Origin: an uncultured Lachnospiraceae bacterium
Lineage (GTDB): Bacteria > Bacillota > Clostridia > Lachnospirales > Lachnospiraceae
DNA length: 64,000 nucleotides
NCBI GenBank assembly: GCA_910583605.1
Contig: CAJTXN010000002.1
Location: forward strand, 124,001 to 188,000
Reading direction: 5' to 3'
The number at the start of each line of letters is the position of its first letter. Positions within the stretch are counted from its first letter, which is position 1. Below, one piece after another: positions 36,739 to 45,135 of the stretch. The notes beneath the pieces are model-generated. The model did no database searches. It had not been told where the DNA came from and was given only the letters and a program-made list of their open reading frames with translations. Made by a program: the position numbers and the translations under genes.

Positions 36739-38144
36739 AGGAAGGAATTGGAATAAAAGTTGATCTGGAGGAAAATATAAGACGTTCGGTTTCTCCTTAT
36801 CATACAGTGGAAAATGTAGGAACGCTTTATCGGAAAGAAGGATTTATGGAATTAAAGCCGGGGGAGCCTTTTTCGCTTCAGCCCGGCGGCAGATATTTTG
36901 TGTCTGTTTACGGTTCCACCCTGGCGGCGTTTGTTATCCGGACACCGGATGGAAACAGGGAGCGGCCGAACCTAAGGATTGCCTGTTCCCATACAGATGT
37001 TCCGACTTTCAAACTGAAACCCCGCTGCGGGATTCCGGCGGATATCGGAGGAGACAGGGGATACTTAAAATTAAATACCGAAGTATACGGCGGTCCGATT
37101 CTGAATACCTGGCTGGACCGGCCGCTTTCCTTAGCGGGACGGGTGGCAGTCAGAGGCAGGAATTGTTTTTCTCCGGTAATGATACCCGCAGATTTTAAGG
37201 AACCGGTGCTTACGATACCAAATCTGGCCATTCATATGAACCGGGATGTAAATAAAGGGATAGAACTGAACCGGCAGAAAGATATGCTTCCTCTGGCGGC
37301 TGTCCGGGAACATATAAAAGAAGGGCTGCCTCAGGCGCTGTTTCAGGAAAAACTGCTGGAGGCGGTAAACCGTCAGGCGGCCGTCTGCCGGAACGGCGGT
37401 AAAGCGTTGGAGAAGGAGCGCTTTGAATGGGAAGATATTCTGGATTATGAATTATTTTTATATCAATGGGAATCCGGCTGCCGGATCGGGCTGGATTCTT
37501 CCATGTATTCTTCCCCGCGCCTGGACAACATGACGTCCGTATACGGAATTACGGCGGGACTGTTAAATGCCTCTGCGGGTGTCTCAGAGAAGACAGGAGA
37601 TACAAAACCGGAGCAATGCGGCATTGATATAGCAATGTATTTTGACAATGAGGAAATCGGCAGCCGGACCAAGCAGGGAGCCGGTTCCAATGTGCTGCTT
37701 CTGCTGCTGGAAAAGATATATCTGGCTTTGGGAAAAAGCAGGGAAGAAATGATAAATGATATTTTTAACGGATTTATGTTATCCGTGGATGTGGCGCATG
37801 CCGCACATCCCAATGCCATGGAAAAATCTGATATTACCAACCGGGTAATGCTGAATTCCGGCATTGTCATTAAGGAATCTGCCAATCAGGCATATGCAGG
37901 AGATGTGGCAGCTGTTTCAACGATAAAACAGATGTGTGAGGAACAGGATATTCCATATCAGGTGTTTGTTAACCGTTCCGATATGGCAGGCGGTCAGACG
38001 CTGGGCTCCATTTTATCCTCCTCGGTTCCTGTCAGAACCATAGATATCGGTGTTCCGGTGCTGGCCATGCATTCTGCCAGAGAACTGATGGGAGCAGAGG
38101 ATCAAAAAAATTTAGAAAAACTTTTGACAGTATTCTACTCTTAG
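36735..38144 (+). CDS. apeB: M18 family aminopeptidase (second paralogue)
   Basis: Dizinc aminopeptidase of the aspartyl-aminopeptidase family. Motifs: ACSHTDVPTFKLKP (His), LDSSMYSSPRLDNMTSVYG (bridging Asp), YFDNEEIGSRTKQGAGS (catalytic and ligand Glu), SVDVAHAAHPN, and the final His in LAMHSARELM. A TTG start at 36735 has GGAGG eight bases ahead and overlaps the end of the GGDEF gene; an in-frame ATG at 36720 has no binding site and is the alternative. About 469 aa. Distinct from the enzyme at 16044-17417, which keeps HIDSPRLD in place of HTDVPTFK. Confidence 0.92.
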   Translation: MKEGIGIKVDLEENIRRSVSPYHTVENVGTLYRKEGFMELKPGEPFSLQPGGRYFVSVYGSTLAAFVIRTPDGNRERPNLRIACSHTDVPTFKLKPRCGIPADIGGDRGYLKLNTEVYGGPILNTWLDRPLSLAGRVAVRGRNCFSPVMIPADFKEPVLTIPNLAIHMNRDVNKGIELNRQKDMLPLAAVREHIKEGLPQALFQEKLLEAVNRQAAVCRNGGKALEKERFEWEDILDYELFLYQWESGCRIGLDSSMYSSPRLDNMTSVYGITAGLLNASAGVSEKTGDTKPEQCGIDIAMYFDNEEIGSRTKQGAGSNVLLLLLEKIYLALGKSREEMINDIFNGFMLSVDVAHAAHPNAMEKSDITNRVMLNSGIVIKESANQAYAGDVAAVSTIKQMCEEQDIPYQVFVNRSDMAGGQTLGSILSSSVPVRTIDIGVPVLAMHSARELMGAEDQKNLEKLLTVFYS

Positions 38145-38152
38145 AGTATTAT
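38124..38152 (+). promoter_or_regulatory. Promoter of glnS
   Basis: Consensus TTGACA at 38124-38129, 17 bases, TATTAT at 38147-38152. It overlaps the last codons of the preceding peptidase gene. Confidence 0.8.
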
Positions 38153-38189
38153 AGTAGTATTAGCTTTTTTAATGAAAGGATTTACAAAG

Positions 38190-39857
38190 ATGGAAAACGA
38201 GATGATTTCAAAGAACTTTATTGAGCAGATCATAGATAAAGATTTGGCAGAAGGACATTATGACCATGTACAGACAAGATTTCCGCCGGAACCCAACGGA
38301 TATCTGCACATCGGTCATGCAAAGTCCATTTTGCTGAATTACGGACTGGCAAAAAAATATAACGGCAGATTTAATATGAGATTTGATGATACAAATCCTA
38401 CAAAAGAAAAATTGGAATTTGTCGAGTCTATACTGGCAGATATCAAATGGCTAGGGGCGGATTGGGAAGACCGGTTATTTTTTGCATCCAATTATTTTCA
38501 GCAGATGTATGAAGCTGCCGTGAAGCTGATTAAAAAGGGAAAAGCTTATGTCTGTGATTTATCGGCTGACGAAATCAGGGAATACAGGGGGACGCTTCAG
38601 GAGCCGGGAAGGAACAGCCCTTACAGGGACAGGACCATAGAGGAAAATCTGGAATTGTTTGAGAATATGAAAAACGGGAAGTATCAGGACGGGGAAAAAG
38701 TACTACGGGCCAAAATAGACATGGCTTCTCCGAATATCAATATGAGAGACCCGGTGATTTACCGGGTTGCCCATATCACCCATCACAATACAGGCGATAC
38801 ATGGTGTATATATCCGATGTACGATTTTGCACATCCTATTGAAGATGCCATTGAAGGCATAACACATTCTATCTGTACGCTGGAGTTTGAAGACCACAGG
38901 CCGCTGTATGACTGGGTGGTAAAAGAACTGGGTTATCCGCAGCCGCCGAAACAGATTGAGTTTGCAAAGTTATATCTGACAAATGTAGTGACCGGCAAAC
39001 GTTATATCAAGAAGCTGGTGGAGGACGGTATTGTGGACGGATGGGATGACCCGAGGCTGGTAACCATAGCAGCATTGAGAAGAAGAGGGTTTACACCGGA
39101 ATCCATTCAGATGTTTATTGAACTGGTAGGTGTATCCAAAAGCAATAGTTCCGTGGATTATGCAATGCTGGAATACTGTATCCGTGAGGATTTGAAAAAC
39201 AAGGCGCCGAGAGTGATGGCTGTACTGGACCCGATCAAGCTGGTTATTGACAACTATCCGGAGGATAAAGTAGAATATTTTGATGTGGTGAATAATCCGG
39301 AGGATGAATCTCTGGGAAGCAGAAAAGTTCCGTTCTGCAGGGAATTGTATATTGAGCGTGAGGATTTTATGGAAATACCGCCGAAAAAATATTTCAGATT
39401 GTTTCCGGGCAATGAAGTCAGATTGATGAATGCCTATTTTGTAAAGTGTGAAAGCTTTGTAAAAGATGAAAACGGAAATATTACAGAGGTACATTGTACA
39501 TATGATGAAGAAACCAGAAGCGGCAGCGGATTTGAAGGAAGAAAAGTAAAAGGGACTATCCACTGGGTAAGTGCAAAACACGGTATTCCGGCTGTTGTGC
39601 GGTTATATGAGAACATTGTGGATGAAGAAAAAGGAAAACTGAATGAGGACGGAACACTGAATCTGAATCCGAATTCTTTAAAAGTTTTAGAGGGCTGCTA
39701 TCTGGAAGAAAGTATGGCAGATGTAAAGAAAATGGATAAATTTCAGTTTGTCAGACAGGGATATTTTTGTGTGGATGCCAAAGATACCACGGAAGAACAA
39801 TTGGTTTTTAACAGAATTGTATCTTTGAAGAGCTCATTTAAACTGCCTCAGCAGTAA
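38190..39857 (+). CDS. glnS: Glutamine-tRNA ligase
   Basis: Class I synthetase that charges tRNA-Gln directly. The HIGH motif is in RFPPEPNGYLHIGHAKS, followed by NMRFDDTNPTKE; the KMSKS counterpart is VGVSKSNSS. Anticodon-binding beta barrels form the C-terminal third (from about 330, with FRLFPGNEVRLMNAYFVKC and KGTIHWVSAKH). The ATG at 38190 with GAAAGGA nine bases ahead is preferred to 38172. 555 aa, typical. In Clostridia this enzyme coexists with or replaces the GatCAB route; no gat genes lie in the window. Confidence 0.97.
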   Translation: MENEMISKNFIEQIIDKDLAEGHYDHVQTRFPPEPNGYLHIGHAKSILLNYGLAKKYNGRFNMRFDDTNPTKEKLEFVESILADIKWLGADWEDRLFFASNYFQQMYEAAVKLIKKGKAYVCDLSADEIREYRGTLQEPGRNSPYRDRTIEENLELFENMKNGKYQDGEKVLRAKIDMASPNINMRDPVIYRVAHITHHNTGDTWCIYPMYDFAHPIEDAIEGITHSICTLEFEDHRPLYDWVVKELGYPQPPKQIEFAKLYLTNVVTGKRYIKKLVEDGIVDGWDDPRLVTIAALRRRGFTPESIQMFIELVGVSKSNSSVDYAMLEYCIREDLKNKAPRVMAVLDPIKLVIDNYPEDKVEYFDVVNNPEDESLGSRKVPFCRELYIEREDFMEIPPKKYFRLFPGNEVRLMNAYFVKCESFVKDENGNITEVHCTYDEETRSGSGFEGRKVKGTIHWVSAKHGIPAVVRLYENIVDEEKGKLNEDGTLNLNPNSLKVLEGCYLEESMADVKKMDKFQFVRQGYFCVDAKDTTEEQLVFNRIVSLKSSFKLPQQ

Positions 39858-39912
39858 ACTGCGGCATAGTTTTTTAATATATTAAAAGGAATAAAAGAAA
39901 GCAGGTGCTTGT

Positions 39913-40758
39913 ATGGGTTTATTTTCAGGATTAGACAAATTAGGTCTTGGAAACATGTCAAATATGGATGTATTTGAAGCAGAGGAAAAAGAAAAGAAGG
40001 AGACTGAGGAAAAAACGGTGCATACGCTTACCGAAGAAGAAGTTTTATATGATAAATCGTATAAATGCCCGGTATGTGAACATGAATTTAAAAGTAAATC
40101 AATTCGGACCGGAAAGGTAAAACTGCTTTCGGTAGATACCGACCTGCGTCCGAAGTATCAGACTACGGATTGCATCAAGTATGACTGTGTGGTATGTGAA
40201 AAGTGCGGATATGCGGCTTTGACCAGATATTTCACTACGATAACATCTTCTCAGGCAAAACTGATCAGTCAGAATATTACGCCTTCGTTTAAAGGAATTG
40301 ATTCCGATGCGGCTACATATTCTTATGAAGAAGCCGTTTTAAGATATCAGCTTGCACTGGCTAATGCTGTTGTGAAAAAAGCAAAGGTCAGTGAACGGGC
40401 ATATATCTGCCTGAAACTGGCCTGGCTGTTAAGAGGTATGTCGGAGAATCTTTCGGAATCCGACAGTGATTATATGGAAAAGAAGGAAGAACTGGAGAAG
40501 CAGGAGCAGCAGTTTATTTCAAATGCTTATGAAGGATTTAAAAATGCCGTGAGTAAGGAAATGTTTCCGATTTGCGGTATGGATGAATATACGTTTATTT
40601 ATGTTACGGCGGACCTTGCAAGAAGATGTAAGGATTACCAGACATCTTTGCGGTTTGTGTCGGAGATTATCACTTCCCGTACTGCCAGCAGCAAGGTTAA
40701 GGACAGAGCCAGGGAATTAAAAGAACTTATTAAACAGGAGACACAGTCAGGAGTTTAG
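39913..40758 (+). CDS. DUF2225 family protein
   Basis: Conserved Firmicutes protein of unknown function, 281 aa. Near the N terminus lies a treble-clef-like zinc module: YKCPVCEHEFKSKSIRTGK, then CVVCEKCGYAA, giving two CxxC pairs. The rest (about 110-280) is helical with TPR-like character (YICLKLAWLLRGM, FIYVTADLARR, SLRFVSEIITS). No membrane segment or signal peptide. It ends two bases before the MocR-type gene, so the two are co-transcribed and probably functionally connected. Confidence 0.9.
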   Translation: MGLFSGLDKLGLGNMSNMDVFEAEEKEKKETEEKTVHTLTEEEVLYDKSYKCPVCEHEFKSKSIRTGKVKLLSVDTDLRPKYQTTDCIKYDCVVCEKCGYAALTRYFTTITSSQAKLISQNITPSFKGIDSDAATYSYEEAVLRYQLALANAVVKKAKVSERAYICLKLAWLLRGMSENLSESDSDYMEKKEELEKQEQQFISNAYEGFKNAVSKEMFPICGMDEYTFIYVTADLARRCKDYQTSLRFVSEIITSRTASSKVKDRARELKELIKQETQSGV

Positions 40759-40760
40759 AG

Positions 40761-42161
40761 TTGTTTGAATTAACCATTAATTTAAAACTAAACCAAAAGA
40801 CTCCGTTATATGAGCAGATATATGAATTTATAAAAGAAGAGATAAAAAATGGAAGAATCGGGTGTAAGTCAAAACTGCCGTCAACGAGAGCGCTGGCAAA
40901 GCATCTGCAGGTTAGCAGAAGCACGGTTGATTTGGCTTACACCCAGCTTGTATCGGAAGGATATGCGGAGTCCAGACCGAACCGGGGATATTTTGTATCC
41001 GATATTTCGCTTCTATATCAATCCCGAAATATTGAGCTTCCGGAAGAATCAAAGGAAGAAACTGTGGATTCCCACTATGCGGTGGATTTTTCACCCTGGG
41101 GTATTGAACTGGATTCTTTTCCGTTTAATACATGGAGAAAGATATCAAAGAATCTGCTCAGTGCGGATAATAAAGAACTTTTTTCTGCCGGACATCCCAA
41201 GGGGGATATTGAACTGCGGAAGTCTCTCTGTGAATATCTCTATGAGGCCAGAGGCGTACACTGCAGCCCGGAACGTATCGTGATCGGAGCCGGAAATGAA
41301 CATCTGCTTATGGTGCTGAATCATATGCTGGGTGATAAACCCAAAATAGCCATGGAGAATCCTACCTATATGCAGGCATACCGGTTGTTTGTACAAAATG
41401 GAAATACGGTTATTCCGGTTCAGATGGACAGGCATGGTATGAAGATCAAGGAACTCAATGAATCAGGGGCTTCCCTGGCTTATGTCATGCCGTCACACCA
41501 GTTTCCCATGGGAATCGTCATGCCCATCAGACGGAGGCTGGAATTGCTAAACTGGGCGAATCAGGAGCCTTCCCGGTTTATTATTGAAGATGATTATGAC
41601 AGTGAATTCCGGTATCGGGGGAAACCCATTCCGGCCCTTCAGAGTGTGGACGGAAATGAAAAAGTGATTTATCTGGGTACTTTTTCCAAGTCCATTGCTC
41701 CGGCAATCCGGATGAGTTATATGGTGCTGCCGAAACCGTTGCTGCAGTTATACGAAAGGCATTCCTGTTATACCCAGACGGTGTCCAGAATTGACCAGAT
41801 GGTAGTGAATGAATTTCTGCAGGGAGGTTATTTTGAACGGCATCTGAACCGGATGCGCTCCATATACAAATCAAAACATGATTTTCTGCTGAATGAACTG
41901 AGAACCTGGGGGGATTCCGTAAAAGTATTTGGTGAAAATTCCGGTCTTCATGTACTGCTGATGGCGGACAATGGCATGACGGAGGAAAAATTAGTCAATA
42001 TGGCCGGAAAAGCAGGAGTAAAAGTATTCGGAATATCGGAATATTATATTAACCGTCTGGAAAACTATTATAAGCCTACGGTTTTGTTAGGCTTTGCAAA
42101 TCTGTCGGAAGGTGATATACGGACCGGACTGGCATTATTAAAAAAGGCATGGAGGATATAG
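40761..42161 (+). CDS. MocR-type (GntR/aminotransferase) transcriptional regulator
   Basis: A 466-aa fusion of a GntR winged helix (about 1-75: PLYEQIYEFIKEEI, KLPSTRALAKHLQVSRSTVD, GYAESRPNRGYF) with a fold-type I PLP aminotransferase domain. The PLP lysine is in YLGTFSKSIAPAIRMSY; IIEDDYDSEFRY carries the ring-stacking Asp. The TTG start at 40761 follows CAGGAG. MocR proteins control B6 synthesis (PdxR), GABA use (GabR) or amino acid genes; none of those genes is adjacent, so the target is unknown. It sits between DUF2225 and a probable DUF6062 gene, all closely spaced. Confidence 0.92.
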   Translation: MFELTINLKLNQKTPLYEQIYEFIKEEIKNGRIGCKSKLPSTRALAKHLQVSRSTVDLAYTQLVSEGYAESRPNRGYFVSDISLLYQSRNIELPEESKEETVDSHYAVDFSPWGIELDSFPFNTWRKISKNLLSADNKELFSAGHPKGDIELRKSLCEYLYEARGVHCSPERIVIGAGNEHLLMVLNHMLGDKPKIAMENPTYMQAYRLFVQNGNTVIPVQMDRHGMKIKELNESGASLAYVMPSHQFPMGIVMPIRRRLELLNWANQEPSRFIIEDDYDSEFRYRGKPIPALQSVDGNEKVIYLGTFSKSIAPAIRMSYMVLPKPLLQLYERHSCYTQTVSRIDQMVVNEFLQGGYFERHLNRMRSIYKSKHDFLLNELRTWGDSVKVFGENSGLHVLLMADNGMTEEKLVNMAGKAGVKVFGISEYYINRLENYYKPTVLLGFANLSEGDIRTGLALLKKAWRI

Positions 42162-42165
42162 GCTG

Positions 42166-42900
42166 ATGAAGGAGCAATTATATACAATACCGGTAAATGA
42201 TGCATTTGCGGTGGATTGTGAATGTCCCATCTGCGTAATGTATCAGGAACTGGAGAAGAATGCGGTAGAATTTACCATGGGACCAAGTTATATGGAGGAT
42301 GATATCCGGGAGGTTACGGATAAGACCGGTTTTTGTACGGAACATATCCGTCAGATACTGGGTATGGAAAATAAACTGGGAGTTTCTCTGGTGCTTCATT
42401 CCCATATGGTGAAAACCAATAAGGATATTGCAGGTCTGGCACAGGCGGCAACCGGAAAGAGCAGTTTATTTAAGAAAAAAGATATTTCTCCCCTGACAGA
42501 TTATCTGGATAAACTGAATCATTCCTGTTTTGTATGTAATCGTATAGAAGATACATTTCGTCGGTACATACGGACCATTCATTATCTGTGGGAAAAAGAA
42601 GAGGGGTTCCGGAGGAAATATGCGTCTTCCAAAGGATTCTGTACCCCTCATTATCAGGCATTGATCACACAGGCATCCAATAATTTAAGCGGTCAGACAT
42701 TGGATGATTATCTGGCCGAAACCAACCGGATTTATCTGGATAACATGGAACGTGTGACTTCGGAACTGGAATGGTTTATTGATAAATTTGATTACCGGCA
42801 TAAAGACGAGCCCTGGGGAAATTCCAAAGATGCGTTGCCGAGAGCGGTTGTTAAGACCAATACCGTGGAAGGAAACCGGACGGATTTTAAGAAAAAGTAA
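42166..42900 (+). CDS. Probable DUF6062 protein with two CxxC...CxxH modules
   Basis: A 244-aa soluble protein of unknown function, which I associate with DUF6062 of Clostridia. It contains two equally spaced metal-site-like modules: Cys20-x2-Cys23 with Cys57-x2-His60, and Cys121-x2-Cys124 with Cys159-x2-His162, each closed by the motif GFCT(E/P)H. This looks like an internal duplication, each copy probably binding one zinc. The remainder is helical and charged. It begins five bases after the MocR-type gene and so belongs to the DUF2225-MocR transcription unit. A terminator follows. Confidence 0.75.
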   Translation: MKEQLYTIPVNDAFAVDCECPICVMYQELEKNAVEFTMGPSYMEDDIREVTDKTGFCTEHIRQILGMENKLGVSLVLHSHMVKTNKDIAGLAQAATGKSSLFKKKDISPLTDYLDKLNHSCFVCNRIEDTFRRYIRTIHYLWEKEEGFRRKYASSKGFCTPHYQALITQASNNLSGQTLDDYLAETNRIYLDNMERVTSELEWFIDKFDYRHKDEPWGNSKDALPRAVVKTNTVEGNRTDFKKK

Positions 42901-42921
42901 AAGTTTCATTAGGAACATAAT

Positions 42922-43010
42922 AAAAAACAGTTGAAAACTTTAATCTCCGGATGAATAGTATCACAGGTCTGTTTTTAACAGAGGAGAAGATGTGTTTTCG
43001 ACTGTTTTTT
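42922..43010 (+). terminator. Bidirectional terminator with long loop between convergent genes
   Basis: A 17-bp stem with one G-U (42922-42938 with 42994-43010) begins with A6 and ends with T6, so it can end transcription from both sides. The 55-base loop holds a small inner hairpin TCTGTT/AACAGA. Confidence 0.75.
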
Positions 43011-43067
43011 ATTTAGAAAAAATAATCTTTGCCGATATCGCCGGCAGAAAAACCGGCAGGCAGACAA

Positions 43068-43409
43068 TTATAATGTTTCAGCGGTGTCTGCTGAGGCAGA
43101 AGCGGATAAATCTTCATCTGCTTCGGATGAAGCATCGGACTGAATGGTAACTTCTACATTGACCGGACTCTCATCTGCTTTGGCACTGTCTTCCGATTCA
43201 CGAGGGATGGAAACATATTCTCTGTCAGAATCCTTTGTATCCTCCTCGTCTGCAATGTCATCAAAATCATCATCGTCATCAAAATCGAAAGAATCATCAT
43301 CAAAATCATCACCGGATGCCTTATACTTGTTATATAATGCCATGCCTCCTGCAACGGCTGAACCGATAAGTGCGGTGCAGAGCAAAACCTTACCTAATTT
43401 TTTTGCCAT
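43068..43409 (-). CDS. Small acidic membrane-anchored protein
   Basis: A 113-aa protein with AAAGGAG ahead of the ATG. The basic N terminus and one hydrophobic helix (LGKVLLCTALIGSAVAGGMA) are followed by a very acidic stretch (about residues 33-65, mostly Asp) and a Ser/Glu/Ala-rich tail. The layout recalls YtxH-like or other low-complexity envelope proteins, but no family is recognised. It is conserved in form rather than in motif, and no function is proposed. Confidence 0.75.
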   Translation of the reverse strand: MAKKLGKVLLCTALIGSAVAGGMALYNKYKASGDDFDDDSFDFDDDDDFDDIADEEDTKDSDREYVSIPRESEDSAKADESPVNVEVTIQSDASSEADEDLSASASADTAETL

Positions 43410-43799
43410 AGTAAAATACTCCTTTCAAGTCATAATTAAGTGCAATGAAAAATTTTCCATTTTTCTGCGGTATCTATATTGTAATACGAAACCCTTTAAA
43501 AATAAAGTATAATTGTATAAATTTTCTTAAAATTTTATATTGTGCTGAAATTATGATGTTCCGTTTCAGAAATTTATTATATGCAGGTTTTTGGTATTTT
43601 ATGCATAGGAAAAGGAAATTGTGACAGAATGTAAAAAGGCAGGAAATCCCGCTGGGAAACTGTCTGTTTCCACGATCACGGATTCATGGTATAATGGGAA
43701 AACGGAAAGCGTAAGTATGTGTAGAGTAAGCATAATGGAAAGAAGGTATAACTTTTCACATGCTGTAATACACTAATAAAGCACAAAGGAGATTTATGT
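43410..43799. other. Intergenic region between divergent genes
   Basis: An AT-rich 390-base gap. A TATAAT at 43690-43695 with a weak TTTCCA at 43667-43672 may drive the HAD gene. I see no RNA gene or ORF in it. Confidence 0.5.
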
Positions 43800-44606
43800 A
43801 TGAAGAGAAAAATAATATTCTTTGATATAGACGGAACCATTTATTCATATAAAACCGGAATTCCGCAGGATACTGCAGAGGCGTTTTCGCTGTTGAAACA
43901 GGCGGGCCATATTCCGGTGATCTGCACAGGGAGAACCAAAGCAATGATTTTTGAAGAAATGTTCCGGCTCAATACCAATGCATTGATTGCAGGGGCAGGA
44001 ACTTATGTGGAAGCAGACGGAACCGTTATATATCAATATGAAATGGATTCTGAAGAAGCGGAAGAAATTATTGCCTGTATGAATGAATGTCATATTATGC
44101 CTATAGCGGAGGGGATACATCATTTATATTATCCTCTGTCGGATATGAATGCAGAGTATCAGAAGGTGTTTCGAATTTATCAGGAGAAGATACCGGATAA
44201 AATACAGGATATACAGAGGTGTGAAAGGATTGTGGTTTCAAAGATCAGCGGCAGACTGTCAGAGGACAGCAGGCTGGACCGGCTAAAGGAAAAATATCAG
44301 GACAGGTTTAACTTTGTGATTCATGGCGGAGTGCTGGCAGAGATGATACCAAAAGGCTATTCCAAAGCAGTGGGAATCCGGAAACTGATAGAGTATTTCA
44401 ACGAAAGAAACGGGGATATCATCTCTTTGGATGATACCTATGCATATGGTGACAGCATGAACGATTTTGAAATGCTGAATTATGTCCGATATGGGGTGGC
44501 CATGGGGAACAGTGATTTTGATTTTAAACATAACATTAAGTATGTAACGGAAGATTTTGATCAGGGAGGAATCCGTCTGTCTTTAAAACGGTTCGGACTT
44601 ATATAG
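43800..44606 (+). CDS. HAD superfamily (Cof-type) phosphatase
   Basis: Cytosolic HAD-IIB hydrolase, 268 aa. Motif I is FFDIDGTIY with both catalytic aspartates, motif II ICTGRTKAM, and motif IV YAYGDSMNDFEML; the C2-type cap lies between about 85 and 185. Members dephosphorylate sugar phosphates, FMN or PLP; the substrate cannot be read from sequence. CAAAGGAG precedes the start. It appears monocistronic, ahead of the groESL promoter region. Confidence 0.92.
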   Translation: MKRKIIFFDIDGTIYSYKTGIPQDTAEAFSLLKQAGHIPVICTGRTKAMIFEEMFRLNTNALIAGAGTYVEADGTVIYQYEMDSEEAEEIIACMNECHIMPIAEGIHHLYYPLSDMNAEYQKVFRIYQEKIPDKIQDIQRCERIVVSKISGRLSEDSRLDRLKEKYQDRFNFVIHGGVLAEMIPKGYSKAVGIRKLIEYFNERNGDIISLDDTYAYGDSMNDFEMLNYVRYGVAMGNSDFDFKHNIKYVTEDFDQGGIRLSLKRFGLI

Positions 44607-44712
44607 GAATCCGTCTGTTTAGAAAAAATTTACAAAATTTTGAAAAAACGAGAAAAAATGAGAAAATAAAAGAAAATTACAGATATCTTTAGAAAATTAA
44701 ATGGTATATTAA

Positions 44713-44750
44713 AATAATTCCTCTTGCATTATTAAAGCAAAGGAATTATT
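44713..44750 (+). promoter_or_regulatory. Long dyad overlapping the groESL promoter
   Basis: AATAATTCCT-c-TTGC, nine bases, GCAA-AGGAATTATT: a 14-bp inverted repeat with one unpaired base. It covers the -35 box and reaches into the -10 box. It has no T run, so it is unlikely to be a terminator and may be an operator additional to CIRCE. Confidence 0.55.
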
Positions 44751-44752
44751 AT
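44724..44752 (+). promoter_or_regulatory. Promoter of groES-groEL
   Basis: TTGCAT at 44724-44729, 17 bases, TATTAT at 44747-44752, placing the start just before the CIRCE element. Confidence 0.75.
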
Positions 44753-44764
44753 ATAAAACATGAA

Positions 44765-44791
44765 TTAGCACTCGATGATGAAGAGTGCTAA
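44765..44791 (+). promoter_or_regulatory. CIRCE element (HrcA operator)
   Basis: Perfect TTAGCACTC-N9-GAGTGCTAA, the classical site of the heat-shock repressor HrcA, located between promoter and groES. HrcA itself is not in the window. Confidence 0.98.
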
Positions 44792-44834
44792 TAAACAGAA
44801 ACAGGAGCCTTATGGCGGAATGGAGGATTTGAAC

Positions 44835-45119
44835 ATGAAATTAGTACCATTAAATGACAGAGTTGTTTTAAAACAGTTAGTGGCCGAAGAAACCACAAAA
44901 TCAGGAATCGTATTGCCGGGCCAGGCAAAGGAAAAACCGCAGCAGGCAGAAGTAATAGCAGTGGGACCGGGCGGAATGGTTGACGGCAAAGAGATAAAGA
45001 TGGAAGTAAAGACCGGAGACAAGGTAATTTATTCCAAATATTCAGGTACAGAAGTAGAAATCGAAGACGAAACATATATCATTGTAAAACAGAGCGACAT
45101 TCTTGCAATTGTTGAATAA
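44835..45119 (+). CDS. groES: Co-chaperonin GroES
   Basis: Lid of the GroEL folding chamber, forming a heptameric ring. The 94 residues begin MKLVPLNDRVVLKQ and include the mobile loop (EETTKSGIVLPGQAKEKP), VIAVGPGG and DKVIYSKYSGTEV. ATG 44835 follows GGAGG by eight bases; an upstream in-frame ATG at 44775 lies inside the CIRCE element and is not used. First gene of the HrcA-controlled operon. Confidence 0.98.
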   Translation: MKLVPLNDRVVLKQLVAEETTKSGIVLPGQAKEKPQQAEVIAVGPGGMVDGKEIKMEVKTGDKVIYSKYSGTEVEIEDETYIIVKQSDILAIVE

Positions 45120-45135
45120 TAGGAGGTAAACTGAA

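Noticed and set aside
43144..43512. A 122-codon plus-strand frame opposite the acidic protein gene
   Set aside because: Serine-rich complement of the Asp-rich minus-strand gene, which has the proper binding site.
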